From: Oncomelania hupensis
Taxonomy: Eukaryota > Mollusca > Gastropoda > Littorinimorpha > Pomatiopsidae
Reading direction: 5' to 3'
NCBI GenBank assembly: GCA_036898135.1
Contig: CM072522.1
Span: 10,319,686-10,383,685 of the forward strand
Length of the DNA: 64,000 nt
Positions 57,101-59,052 of the stretch are shown here, piece by piece. The position numbers and the translations under genes were made by a program. Position 1 is the first letter of the stretch. Each line of letters opens with the position of its first letter. The notes under the pieces are model-generated. The model saw only the letters and a program-made list of their open reading frames with translations. It did not search any database and was not told where the DNA came from.

Positions 57101-57899
57101 GTTTTAACTGATTTTGTTAAAAAGTCTTTTTTAATTAATTGACACTCACTGCTCCTTTTGTGAACTTTGGATCCTTCCCACTTACCACCTAACTTCAGTC
57201 TCTAATAATAATATAGTTTTCATCTGATGCCAAAGTCCATTTATCATATGTCAACTCTCCATCCAAATTAATACCACTCACAGGAAAGTAATTACTAATT
57301 ATATTCTTATTTAACCGCCGCAGGAAGCTGAATCCAGCATCAAGTCTGCACTTGCTCCGTTGGGTAGCATCAACAGCTGACAAGAATTACTACACTTTAC
57401 CCTAAAACTAACCTAAGCAAAACCATTGACTAATTCTAACCCAATTTAAACTAAAGCTTGCGTTCGGTTGTCAGTCAGAATATCATATGAAATACTTACT
57501 ATTGGGCTGTGATTCAATGATTCGTTGGATAAGTGTCAAGGGCCGCAGGGAGTAACGTTTACCACTAATGTTCCATTCCATTTCTGAACCATCAGCCCAC
57601 GTCGTATTTTGGCTAGACCACTGGGTGTTTTCACGTATGTATCAGAATTCAGATTCTATTCAGATTCCCAAGAAATGGAGCAAGAAAGAAATGAGCAAAA
57701 TTGGTTACGAAACTTATCAGAGTTGACAAGATTTATAGCAAACGATTAAAGAAAACCAGGCAAGAAAGCTGCTCAATTATGAACACACTTTCTGAGTCTT
57801 AAAACAAAACATTGAAAAATGTTGTTTATTCGTCAATTAAGGATGCAATCGCGCATTTACACAGTAAACATTCGATACAGACTTACCTGAAGACGCCAT
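6768..57899 (-). CDS. ACO1: Cytosolic aconitase / iron regulatory protein 1, 21 coding exons
   Basis: Predicted product of 892 residues (human IRP1 is 889). With a 4Fe-4S cluster, this family isomerises citrate and isocitrate in the cytosol. Without the cluster, it binds iron-responsive elements in mRNAs. Joining the exons listed below keeps one frame through 20 introns. Visible landmarks are: D129/H130 (VIDHSVQVD), H211 (GTDSHTT), cluster cysteines C441 (TSCTNTSNP), C507 and C510 ([12 protein letters not shown]), R540 and R545 (GNRNFEGR), R703, S782 and R784 (GSGSSRDW). All lie 4 residues beyond the human positions as I recall them. The roughly 73-residue insert of IRP2 is absent, so IRP1 is preferred. 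The start was chosen because ATGGCGTCTTCAG at the first donor joins exon 2 to give MASSGNNPF. One intron uses a GC donor. No frameshift or stop was seen. Confidence 0.95.
7538..7723 (-). CDS. ACO1: ACO1 exon 20, residues 795-856
   Basis: Encodes [20 protein letters not shown] and the rest of the C-terminal swivel-domain segment. GT donor (gtagga) and AG acceptor; both borders in phase 0. Confidence 0.95.
7724..8687. other. ACO1 intron 19, no recognised element
   Basis: Contains pyrimidine-rich and AT-rich stretches and a 'tatataaatacccttattttatt' type repeat tail near 8355-8410. Nothing else identified. Confidence 0.5.
8688..8810 (-). CDS. ACO1: ACO1 exon 19, residues 754-794
   Basis: Carries the catalytic Ser/Arg motif [18 protein letters not shown] (S782, R784). 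Donor gtaggg, acceptor tcag; phase 0 at both ends. Confidence 0.95.
9085..9245 (+). repeat. Repeat W (copy in intron 18)
   Basis: Matches the reverse complement of 42710-42860, sharing 'aaccactga.cagattttg' and 'gtgccatcacatttgc' blocks in order. Short dispersed repeat, non-coding, unnamed. Confidence 0.5.
9383..9530 (-). CDS. ACO1: ACO1 exon 18, residues 705-753
   Basis: Encodes [20 protein letters not shown] and the following strand-rich segment. It begins with the last base of the Gly704 codon and ends in phase 0. Donor gtcagt. Confidence 0.95.
9531..10239. other. Part of ACO1 intron 17, no recognised element
   Basis: AT-rich, with an (ATG)n-like run near 9916-9937 and a 'gcgccatataaatgttatt' repeat-tail motif. 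Nothing codable seen. Confidence 0.5.
10240..12075 (-). repeat. Repeat X (copy 3), split by RTE copy B
   Basis: The reverse complement of 12075-11997 and of 10865-10240 matches the plus-strand copy at 225-732, with the RTE-like element in between. The left part keeps an 95-codon open frame (10371-10658) that contains [13 protein letters not shown] and [15 protein letters not shown]. The element class is unknown. Two copies share coding-like sequence, so an ancestral ORF is likely. Confidence 0.65.
10873..11989 (+). mobile_element. RTE-like non-LTR retrotransposon fragment (copy B), nested
   Basis: Contains the RT domain and tail of the same family as copy A, with several inactivating changes: TGA for the Arg of DRVWHA near 10958, an interruption at about 11212, TGA near 11322 and TAA near 11720. 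The 3' tail is a GGATA-like run. It is flanked by GGTGAGA at 10866-10872 and 11990-11996, a 7-bp target duplication, and splits repeat X. Truncated and dead. Confidence 0.85.
12101..12243 (-). CDS. ACO1: ACO1 exon 17, residues 657-703
   Basis: Encodes [20 protein letters not shown] and the following [11 protein letters not shown]. It ends with R703 and two bases of Gly704. Donor gtacgt, acceptor tcag. Confidence 0.95.
12470..12947. mobile_element. pogo/Tigger-like non-autonomous transposon
   Basis: The 478-bp element has inverted ends CAGTGGAGTCC. The left end continues ACCTATAACGAAC and the right end (reversed) GGGTATAACGAAT. TA dinucleotides flank both ends (12468-12469 and 12948-12949), as expected for Tc1/mariner/pogo elements. 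'taacgaac' motifs recur inside. No transposase frame, so it depends on another element for movement. Confidence 0.85.
13356..13460 (-). CDS. ACO1: ACO1 exon 16, residues 622-656
   Basis: Encodes [20 protein letters not shown] then [11 protein letters not shown], the linker-side segment typical of IRP1. Phase 0 at both ends; donor gtacgt. Confidence 0.93.
13911..13970 (-). CDS. ACO1: ACO1 exon 15, residues 602-621
   Basis: Sixty-base exon encoding [20 protein letters not shown]. Donor gtgagt, acceptor acag; phase 0 at both borders. Confidence 0.93.
14018..14100 (+). repeat. Repeat T (short dispersed repeat)
   Basis: Similar to 34868-34975: both hold 'atac/tagcgcttttgcagctc' followed by 'gccgatac.ggatc.aactca'. 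Non-coding. Confidence 0.45.
14194..14882. mobile_element. piggyBac-like non-autonomous element (family 1)
   Basis: The 689-bp element begins CCCTTTACTGGGT and ends with its inverse ACCCAGTAAAGGG. It is bounded by TTAA at 14190-14193 and 14883-14886. The CC(C/S)T start with TTAA target sites is typical of piggyBac transposons. A minus-strand acidic fragment ([11 protein letters not shown]) may be a transposase N-terminus remnant, but most of the coding region is missing. Confidence 0.8.
15137..15201 (-). CDS. ACO1: ACO1 exon 14, residues 581-601
   Basis: Encodes [20 protein letters not shown]. It starts with two bases of Gly580 and ends in phase 0. Donor gtacgt, acceptor tcag. Confidence 0.94.
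15202..16139. other. Part of ACO1 intron 13, unassigned
   Basis: Very T/A-rich with 'tcacatcttt.gttttttgt' units repeated near 15630-15770. No gene recognised. Confidence 0.5.
16140..16445 (+). repeat. Repeat Z with intact coding end
   Basis: An open frame (16140 to a TAA at about 16374) encodes a helical-looking C-terminus that includes [20 protein letters not shown] and ends FAKNVRPT. About 70 bases of non-coding sequence beyond the stop are also shared with 2685-2960 (minus). No known domain is recognised. The shared flank identifies it as a repeat and not a host exon. A pyrimidine-rich 'ttttctttttag' just before it could be a splice acceptor. Confidence 0.55.
16461..17147 (-). mobile_element. 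TTAA-type transposon (family 2, copy 1)
   Basis: Near-duplicate of 35143-35821. The right end is TATAGGACRCTAAGAG followed by TTAA (17148-17151). The left end (tctcagcgtcctataagg) has lost its TTAA by mutation. A minus-strand frame starts [20 protein letters not shown] and soon stops, a piggyBac-like acidic N-terminus. The length of 687 bp shows the transposase core is deleted. Confidence 0.78.
17210..17366 (-). CDS. ACO1: ACO1 exon 13, residues 528-579
   Basis: Encodes [20 protein letters not shown] then [16 protein letters not shown]540 and R545 correspond to substrate/RNA-contact arginines 536 and 541 in human. Ends with the first base of Gly580. Donor gtaatg. Confidence 0.96.
18030..18545 (+). 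repeat. Diverged tandem duplication (about 250-bp unit)
   Basis: Blocks such as 'gaaaagtca..ttctggcg', 'agatct.aagtgtctttg' and 'catgct.ctcagcactgat' occur twice in order, about 240-250 bases apart, with a third partial boundary near 18527. Intronic and non-coding. Confidence 0.55.
18841..19126. repeat. (ATT)n and interrupted (GA)n microsatellite
   Basis: About 285 bases of purine repeat with regular GGGA and CAAA interruptions. It produces several long Ser/Leu or Arg/Glu frames that are not genes. Confidence 0.95.
19470..19630 (+). repeat. Short tandem duplication (about 83-bp unit)
   Basis: The block 'agcggcca.tctg.gtat.tgtca' through 'atcccaatcaac' appears twice, near 19490 and 19573. 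Function unknown. Confidence 0.5.
19821..19905 (-). CDS. ACO1: ACO1 exon 12, residues 500-527
   Basis: Encodes [20 protein letters not shown], with cluster ligands C507 and C510. It completes Gly499 with its first base and ends in phase 0. Donor gtaccc is weak but GT. Confidence 0.96.
20129..20850 (-). mobile_element. piggyBac-like non-autonomous element (family 3)
   Basis: The 722-bp element is bounded by TTAA at 20125-20128 and 20851-20854, with ends CCCTCTAAACCCC and (reversed) CCGTCTTACACCCG. The minus strand holds an acidic frame ([10 protein letters not shown], stop, then [19 protein letters not shown]) near 20440-20570, typical of a transposase N-terminus. The remainder is deleted. 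Confidence 0.78.
20902..22112 (-). mobile_element. 6/7-bp-TSD CAG-ended transposon (element a)
   Basis: The 1,211-bp element has inverted ends CAGAGGTGCCTACC. CACCTAC flanks it at 20895-20901 and 22113-22119. The minus strand at about 21600-21790 encodes an acidic stretch ([14 protein letters not shown]), then a zinc-finger-like [18 protein letters not shown] and a stop. This resembles BED-like N-termini of hAT transposases. The catalytic core is absent. Confidence 0.75.
22258..22440 (+). repeat. tRNA-derived SINE
   Basis: An A-box-like TAGCTCCGTGG at 22268 and a B-box-like GGATCAAATCC at about 22321 have tRNA-like spacing. A non-tRNA body and an AT-rich tail follow. The head lacks a clean cloverleaf, so it is a SINE and not a tRNA gene. 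Confidence 0.65.
22866..23001 (-). CDS. ACO1: ACO1 exon 11, residues 455-498
   Basis: Encodes [20 protein letters not shown] and neighbours. It starts with two bases of Gly454 and ends with two bases of Gly499. Donor gtaggt, acceptor gtag. Confidence 0.95.
23120..23425 (+). repeat. L2-like LINE 3' UTR fragment
   Basis: Matches the 3' part of the L2-like element at 39360-40318: 'aacaatgttttatat', 'tcatgtgatatgaatta', 'aagcaagactttctatgc' and 'gagataataaagtatt' occur in the same order. Here the site that holds element f in the other copy is uninterrupted. Confidence 0.65.
23440..24060 (+). repeat. Family Y repeat, TGACCTTGA-rich
   Basis: Non-coding dispersed repeat. Perfect TGACCTTGA at 23665-23673 and 23954-23962. 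Contains 'ttttttgtatgcgtttgcaatgcc' near 23770, the uninterrupted form of the site occupied by element d at 28919. Confidence 0.65.
24213..24360 (-). CDS. ACO1: ACO1 exon 10, residues 405-453
   Basis: Encodes [21 protein letters not shown]441 is the third Fe-S ligand. Begins in phase 0 and ends with the first base of Gly454. Donor gtaaga, acceptor ccag. Confidence 0.96.
24799..25556 (-). mobile_element. 6-bp-TSD CAG-ended transposon (element b)
   Basis: The 758-bp element has ends CAGACCAGTTCACCCCCTAC and (reversed) CAGAGCTGTTCACTCC. TGCTCT flanks both sides (24793-24798 and 25557-25562). It is almost the same sequence as element h at 53932. The minus-strand frame 24980-25324 encodes [11 protein letters not shown], then a zinc-finger-like [20 protein letters not shown] followed by IERHVNC. 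That frame covers only a transposase-type N-terminus. Confidence 0.85.
26161..26222. repeat. (CT)n microsatellite
   Basis: Pure CT tract of about 60 bases. Confidence 0.95.
26683..27245 (+). mobile_element. 6-bp-TSD CAG-ended transposon (element c)
   Basis: The 563-bp element has ends CAGACCTGACTATCTTCC and (reversed) CAGACCTGCCTACCTCC. ACATTG flanks both sides (26677-26682 and 27246-27251). The plus strand carries a 41-codon frame at 26914-27039 (listed separately). Short CTTCCG motifs repeat near both ends, a subterminal pattern common in hAT elements. Confidence 0.8.
26914..27039 (+). pseudogene. Truncated transposase-like N-terminus in element c
   Basis: ATG to TGA, 41 codons: [20 protein letters not shown], then an acidic/basic stretch ending [13 protein letters not shown]. 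Element e carries a related fragment (HETDEWDD, later [12 protein letters not shown]), which suggests a shared ancestral protein. No zinc finger remains here. Confidence 0.5.
27504..27626. repeat. (GT)n and (GA)n compound microsatellite
   Basis: GT tract followed directly by GA tract. It generates spurious Ser/Leu/His frames. Confidence 0.95.
27767..28160 (-). mobile_element. RTE-like retrotransposon 3' fragment (copy C)
   Basis: The minus strand encodes the terminal portion from [14 protein letters not shown] to [18 protein letters not shown] in an intact frame (27773-28144). The (TATCC)n tail is at its left end. ATAATTAT at 27759-27766 and 28168-28175 may be a target duplication. Confidence 0.8.
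28199..28252. repeat. (AAC)n/(AAT)n microsatellite
   Basis: Trinucleotide runs following copy C. Confidence 0.9.
28919..29649 (-). mobile_element. 6-bp-TSD CAG-ended transposon (element d)
   Basis: The 731-bp element has ends CAAGCATGCCTACC and (reversed) CAGGCATGCCTACC. TGTATG flanks both sides (28913-28918 and 29650-29655), inside a family Y repeat. The minus strand near 29040-29200 encodes a decayed zinc-finger segment ([20 protein letters not shown], later [20 protein letters not shown]) with the second cysteine lost, then stops. Confidence 0.82.
29732..29847 (-). mobile_element. RTE-like retrotransposon, tiny 3' insertion (copy D)
   Basis: Only the last 116 bases of the family, with its (TATCC)n tail at the left. 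It is flanked by a perfect 9-bp duplication TCAATCTAT (29723-29731 and 29848-29856) inside the Y repeat. This marks the 3' end of the family precisely. Confidence 0.88.
30380..30440. repeat. Poly-G tract
   Basis: About 22 consecutive G, then G/A-rich sequence. May contain assembly errors. Confidence 0.8.
30499..30627 (-). CDS. ACO1: ACO1 exon 9, residues 362-404
   Basis: Encodes [20 protein letters not shown] then [12 protein letters not shown]. Both borders are in phase 0; donor gtaagc, acceptor gcag. Confidence 0.95.
30734..31250 (-). mobile_element. RTE-like retrotransposon 3' fragment (copy E)
   Basis: The minus strand encodes [20 protein letters not shown], then [20 protein letters not shown] and the terminal tail, with a frame break near 30960. 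The (TATCC)n tail is at 30734-30750. 5'-truncated at about 31250. Confidence 0.8.
31590..31862 (-). CDS. ACO1: ACO1 exon 8, residues 271-361
   Basis: Largest coding exon (273 bases). Encodes [20 protein letters not shown], then [20 protein letters not shown] and the following helices. Phase 0 at both ends; donor gtattg, acceptor tcag. Confidence 0.96.
31938..32720 (+). repeat. Family Y repeat, TGACCTTGA-rich
   Basis: Starts 'actagaagggcaaagcccat' and ends 'gatttgcaaaaatctag'. At least three TGACCTTGA sites (near 32080, 32200 and 32574). A short stretch 'actcatgtaatattaaata' is tandemly duplicated near 32125. Non-coding. Confidence 0.65.
32818..32860. repeat. (GAAA)n microsatellite
   Basis: GAAA tetranucleotide run; a shorter one follows at 32907-32925. 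Confidence 0.9.
33040..34700 (-). mobile_element. Degenerate LINE with RT end and RNase H domain
   Basis: The minus strand, very AT-rich, shows an RT thumb-like segment ([20 protein letters not shown] near 34330-34390). Further on is a recognisable RNase H: IYTDGSV (near 33930), [21 protein letters not shown] and [17 protein letters not shown] (near 33580-33620). This order fits RNase H-bearing non-LTR clades (I/R1/LOA-like). Stops and frame breaks are present. Borders are approximate. Confidence 0.65.
34868..34975 (+). repeat. Repeat T (second copy)
   Basis: Matches 14018-14100 through 'tatagcgctttttcagctc' and 'gggccgatactggatcc'. Non-coding dispersed repeat. Confidence 0.45.
35143..35821 (-). 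mobile_element. TTAA-type transposon (family 2, copy 2)
   Basis: The 679-bp element begins CTCTTAGCGTCCTATA and ends with its exact inverse. TTAA is present at both sides (35139-35142 and 35822-35825). It is nearly identical in the middle to 16461-17147, including the minus-strand [18 protein letters not shown] start. Non-autonomous. Confidence 0.85.
35890..36010 (-). repeat. tRNA-related SINE (copy 1)
   Basis: The reverse complement carries a B-box GGTTCAAAGCC. Related to 37295-37410 in the same orientation ('ccaccaacaggctt' and 'gcaatgttat'). The two copies bracket element e. Confidence 0.5.
36027..37276 (-). mobile_element. 6-bp-TSD CAG-ended transposon (element e)
   Basis: The 1,250-bp element has ends CAGACCTGTTTATACCC and (reversed) CAGACCTGTTTACATT. 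CTAATG flanks both sides (36021-36026 and 37277-37282). A block of about 100 bases occurs twice (36349-36446 and 36672-36769). The minus-strand frame 36683-36883 has an acidic piece ([20 protein letters not shown]) related to the fragment in element c. 'GGAAT' motifs cluster near the ends. Confidence 0.82.
37295..37410 (-). repeat. tRNA-related SINE (copy 2)
   Basis: Similar to 35890-36010; the B-box is degenerate (GGTTACAAGCC). Confidence 0.45.
37511..37650 (-). CDS. ACO1: ACO1 exon 7, residues 225-270
   Basis: Encodes [20 protein letters not shown], then [12 protein letters not shown]. It starts with two bases of Gly224 and ends in phase 0. Donor gtattg. Confidence 0.96.
37730..37885 (-). 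repeat. tRNA-derived SINE
   Basis: The reverse complement begins with a tRNA-like head containing GGTTTGAATC, a B-box. The body has 'tctccgggtactttgg' and 'ttcctccc', as in several animal tRNA-SINEs. Non-coding. Confidence 0.55.
38094..38277 (-). CDS. ACO1: ACO1 exon 6, residues 163-223
   Basis: Encodes [20 protein letters not shown] and later [21 protein letters not shown]209 and H211 match active-site positions. Starts in phase 0 after the GC-donor intron and ends with one base of Gly224. Donor gtaagt. Confidence 0.96.
38560..39511 (+). mobile_element. L2-like LINE fragment (5' portion before element f)
   Basis: Frames give RT motif [19 protein letters not shown], then after a deletion a decayed YADD box ([10 protein letters not shown]), and a C-terminal segment SCWYG, KIVGR and [13 protein letters not shown] near 39160-39195. 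This is the typical end of L2/CR1-type reverse transcriptases. It continues after element f at 40196-40318. Non-functional. Confidence 0.7.
39512..40195. mobile_element. 6-bp-TSD CAG-ended transposon (element f)
   Basis: The 684-bp element has both ends CAGAGATGCCAACC (inverted). It is flanked by TATAAT and TATATT, a 6-bp duplication with one mismatch. 'gtcagtag' repeats near the left end and related motifs near the right. It splits the 3' UTR of an L2-like LINE; the unbroken version is at 23120-23425. No convincing coding remnant. Confidence 0.82.
40196..40318 (+). mobile_element. L2-like LINE 3' end (continued)
   Basis: 'aagcaagactttctatgc' through 'gagataataaagtattcc' continues the element of 38560-39511 after the insertion. 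Confidence 0.65.
40470..40621 (+). repeat. Repeat V, left part, split by element g
   Basis: The end of this stretch ('cccaatctgag' then 'cataggcctacacac') matches repeat V copies at 61640-61790 and 62935-63135. The repeat resumes at 41462-41530. Confidence 0.5.
40510..41082 (-). pseudogene. BED-like zinc finger N-terminus in element g
   Basis: From the internal [17 protein letters not shown], a basic region leads to [16 protein letters not shown], then [20 protein letters not shown] and RHVNGNRHK, a C-x2-C...H-x(4-5)-H arrangement of the kind found at the start of hAT-type transposases and ZBED proteins. The frame then runs out of the element without a catalytic domain. The open frame extends to 41205 upstream. 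Binding of the element's own ends would be the expected ancestral role. Confidence 0.6.
40622..41455 (-). mobile_element. 6-bp-TSD CAG-ended transposon (element g)
   Basis: The 834-bp element has ends CAGAGTTGCCAACCCC and (reversed) CAGGGTTGCCAACCAC. CACAGC flanks both sides (40616-40621 and 41456-41461). The minus strand encodes the best-preserved zinc-finger N-terminus of the group, listed next. Subterminal 'cagtag'/'cgtag' motifs repeat at the two ends. Confidence 0.88.
41462..41530 (+). repeat. Repeat V, right part
   Basis: 'cctatgctt', then 'cgccaaggtcgcc' and 'tagtggaaa', as in 63061-63125. Continues the copy interrupted by element g. Confidence 0.5.
41620..41689 (-). CDS. ACO1: ACO1 exon 5, residues 140-162
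   Basis: Seventy-base exon encoding [20 protein letters not shown] then FLK. Its donor reads AAG|gcaagt, a GC donor, so it must splice as a GC-AG intron to reach WGAQ in exon 6. It starts with the last base of Ser139. Confidence 0.93.
41920..42134. repeat. (CA)n, (TAG)n and long (AAT)n microsatellites
   Basis: The AAT run at 42061-42134 is about 74 bases. Opposite-strand poly-Leu frames here are artefacts. Confidence 0.92.
42135..42709. other. Part of ACO1 intron 4, unassigned
   Basis: AT-rich sequence with short CA runs. No gene or repeat border recognised. Confidence 0.5.
42710..42860 (-). repeat. Repeat W (copy in intron 4)
   Basis: Reverse complement of the sequence at 9085-9245. Followed at 43010-43085 by several 'caaggtca' motifs. 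Confidence 0.5.
43110..45238. other. Part of ACO1 intron 4, unassigned
   Basis: No recognised gene. A poly-C tract of about 20 lies at 44222-44241, followed by C/A-rich sequence. 'tgctatataaatacccttatta' near 44998 is a dispersed-repeat tail. Confidence 0.5.
45239..45720 (+). repeat. Family Y repeat, partial
   Basis: Begins 'actagaagggcaaacccc'. Two TGACCTTGA sites near 45415-45433. Degenerate. Confidence 0.55.
45738..46700 (+). repeat. Family Y repeat, near full length
   Basis: From 'aactagaatagcaaagccca' to 'gctttgcaaaaatcattg'. Three perfect TGACCTTGA sites. Same block order as 31938-32720 and 28536-30345. Confidence 0.65.
46701..48111. other. Part of ACO1 intron 4, with poly-C tracts
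   Basis: C-runs at about 46988-47005, 47244-47260 and 47410-47434. A TGACCTTGA site is at 47798. 'gagactcgccaaggctt' at 47963 resembles part of repeat V. No gene seen. Confidence 0.5.
48112..48915 (+). mobile_element. hAT-like non-autonomous transposon, CAGTGTTTCCCA ends
   Basis: The 804-bp element has ends CAGTGTTTCCCAAAACGC and (reversed) CAGTGTTTCCCACAGC. Flanking AAGAA is shared by both sides, but an 8-bp duplication is not clear. 'acgca' repeats at the left and 'aaggggactct' repeats at the right look like subterminal binding sites. A short plus-strand start ([10 protein letters not shown], stop) near 48333 resembles a hAT transposase N-terminus. Confidence 0.6.
48916..49698. other. Part of ACO1 intron 4, unassigned
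   Basis: AT-rich with ATC/CAT runs near 49335-49380. Nothing codable recognised. Confidence 0.5.
49699..49836 (-). CDS. ACO1: ACO1 exon 4, residues 94-138
   Basis: Encodes [20 protein letters not shown] and later [17 protein letters not shown], with the active-site pair D129/H130. It starts with the last base of Thr93 and ends with two bases of Ser139. Donor gtcggt. Confidence 0.96.
49837..50520. other. Part of ACO1 intron 3, unassigned
   Basis: 'ggggctaacgggac' occurs twice near 50290 and 50332. A related C-rich stretch lies near 49930. Could be the ends of an unrecognised element. Confidence 0.4.
50540..50978 (+). mobile_element. RTE-like retrotransposon 3' fragment (copy F)
   Basis: Encodes [20 protein letters not shown] through [20 protein letters not shown], then TGA near 50797. 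Another frame continues to EWTGF. Ends with a GGATA-type tail. 5'-truncated. Confidence 0.82.
51270..51906 (+). mobile_element. Solo LTR
   Basis: The 637-bp stretch begins TGTTAC and ends GTAACA. It is flanked by CCAAC on both sides (51265-51269 and 51907-51911), a 5-bp duplication. TATATAA at 51634-51640 and AATAAA at 51749-51754 are placed as expected for promoter and poly(A) signal. No internal region adjoins it, so it is the product of recombination between two LTRs. The retrotransposon superfamily cannot be told. Confidence 0.85.
51955..52175 (+). mobile_element. RTE-like retrotransposon 3' scrap (copy G)
   Basis: Carries [13 protein letters not shown]-type sequence with a deletion, then 'gctggttaaacgatcatctg' and a short GATAGGATA tail. 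About 50 bases after the solo LTR. Confidence 0.75.
52180..53353. other. Part of ACO1 intron 3, unassigned
   Basis: A 'caaagcccaatgtcccc' block is repeated near 52361 and 52405. Nothing else recognised. Confidence 0.45.
53354..53522 (-). CDS. ACO1: ACO1 exon 3, residues 38-92
   Basis: Encodes [20 protein letters not shown] and later [15 protein letters not shown]. It starts with two bases of Arg37 and ends with two of Thr93. Donor gtcagt, acceptor acag. Confidence 0.96.
53932..54687 (-). mobile_element. 6-bp-TSD CAG-ended transposon (element h)
   Basis: The 756-bp element is almost the same sequence as element b. Ends CAGACCTGTTCACCCCTACC and (reversed) CAGAGCTGTTAACTCC. ACAATG flanks both sides (53926-53931 and 54688-54693). 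The minus strand keeps the [20 protein letters not shown] finger. Relative to element b, a change near 54374 shortens the upstream frame. Confidence 0.87.
54910..55005 (-). CDS. ACO1: ACO1 exon 2, residues 6-36
   Basis: Encodes [20 protein letters not shown] then [11 protein letters not shown], matching the N-terminal NPF...FFNL region of IRP1. It starts with two bases of Gly5 and ends with one base of Arg37. Donor gttagt, acceptor acag. Confidence 0.93.
55555..56600 (+). mobile_element. RTE-like retrotransposon fragment (copy H)
   Basis: Begins inside the RT fingers ([43 protein letters not shown]) and runs to the region before the terminal tail. Several frameshifts and stops (near 55835, 56085, 56175 and 56490). 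Truncated at both ends; no GGATA tail. Confidence 0.82.
56601..57886. other. Part of ACO1 intron 1, unassigned
   Basis: No repeat identified with confidence. Includes an open minus-strand stretch at 57500-57640 ending in a good donor (see rejected items). Confidence 0.45.
57887..57899 (-). CDS. ACO1: ACO1 exon 1 coding part, residues 1-4
   Basis: ATGGCGTCTTCAG then gtaagt. The last G joins GC of exon 2 to make Gly5 (MASSGNNPF). The context aaagATGG is favourable for initiation (A at -3, G at +4). The resulting length of 892 fits the family. Confidence 0.8.
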
Positions 57900-57905
57900 C
57901 TTTGT

Positions 57906-58046
57906 TCAGATGAAGCACGTGATTTCCATCAAGCCAATCAGTGCCCTGAATTTTTCCGGAAAAGCTTCGTAGCTCTGCCGGAGATAGCCGACAAAAACGT
58001 AGGCCTCCTCGAAAAGCCGAAGGTCTTTCGATGGTTCAAAGTTCAT
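57906..58046 (-). promoter_or_regulatory. Upstream ORF in presumed ACO1 5' leader
   Basis: A 46-codon frame starts MNFEPSKDLR and ends with TGA at 57906-57908, only 6 bases before the ACO1 start codon. The region is richer in CpG than its surroundings. If the leader extends this far, the uORF could limit ACO1 translation. The transcript start is not known, and this could be chance. Confidence 0.4.
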
Positions 58047-58059
58047 TTCTGCTCCTGAT

Positions 58060-59052
58060 CTATTCAGCTTCTTGATCTTGATCTTGATTGTGCCCTAAGG
58101 CACATTTACATCGGCAGTGATCCAACTATGGCATGTGACCGGCGATGCGTTTTTCCCCTTGAGAATAGAATTTGCTACCTTTTGAAGGACTAAAACAAAC
58201 TGCGTCATTGTTTGTGATTTAAAAAAAAAAAAGGCTTTCGTGTCTTTAAATAAATTATTTATTTAAAGCCACGATAACCTTTTTATTTAAAGCCACGACG
58301 ATCTTTTTTTAAAAAAATTATTATTATTATTTTTTAATCGCAATTATTGTGCTAGGCTTTTGTTCTGTGTCTAGATATTTCGGCATAGATCGGACAGTCA
58401 CGCTATTTCAATATGGCGGAAAGCATATATATATATATATATATATATATGTGCACTGACGAGTTCACAAAGCAGGGCTAGGGGGCCTACTACTGCTGAT
58501 AGCATCTTCGACTGCTAGCACGAATAAAAGATCAGTAAATCCGTGCTCTTTGCTTACTTGTGAACTGTTTTGAACAGGCATCTAAGTATTAGACAATCTT
58601 TAATGCATTTGCCGTATCCCGAGTTATTGTACGACCTTTGCGAAATATATAAAATAAAATCTAACAAAGATTAGCTCCAGCAAACCACTACTTAAGATCA
58701 AGTTTCCCAACCAGGATGCCTAATGATGTAAAAGTACAATAGGCTAAACATTCTCACCTCGCTGACCATGTAGGTACGGTAGACCTAAAATAAATGATTT
58801 TAAAAGTACAACATTCTTAATTGTTAACTATTATTGTGGTGTGGTGTATTTAGTAAGGTTACTCAAAGCATGCTACTTTTGTCTACATACACATTAAACA
58901 CCTAGGACAATACAATACATAAGGAATTGTTTTTAAAAAGAGTAAAATGTTAAGAAAAGAAAAGAAGAAGTATTTATTACATTACATGATTGTTGTTTTA
59001 GGCCCAGGGGACTCTTTTGAGCCACATCAGGACCACCCAGTGCTTATATTTT
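58060..59052. other. ACO1 upstream flank
   Basis: No TATA box or other core promoter element could be assigned. (AT)n at 58421-58450. 'aaagccacga' repeats near 58250-58300. Nothing else recognised. Confidence 0.45.

Noticed and set aside
57500..57640. Alternative first coding exon for ACO1 ([20 protein letters not shown]...) with donor A|gtaagt whose phase also fits exon 2
   Set aside because: It would add about 24 residues to the N-terminus not expected in IRP1. The start at 57899 gives MASSGNNPF and the expected length. Phase agreement has a one-in-three chance. An alternative transcript cannot be excluded without RNA data.
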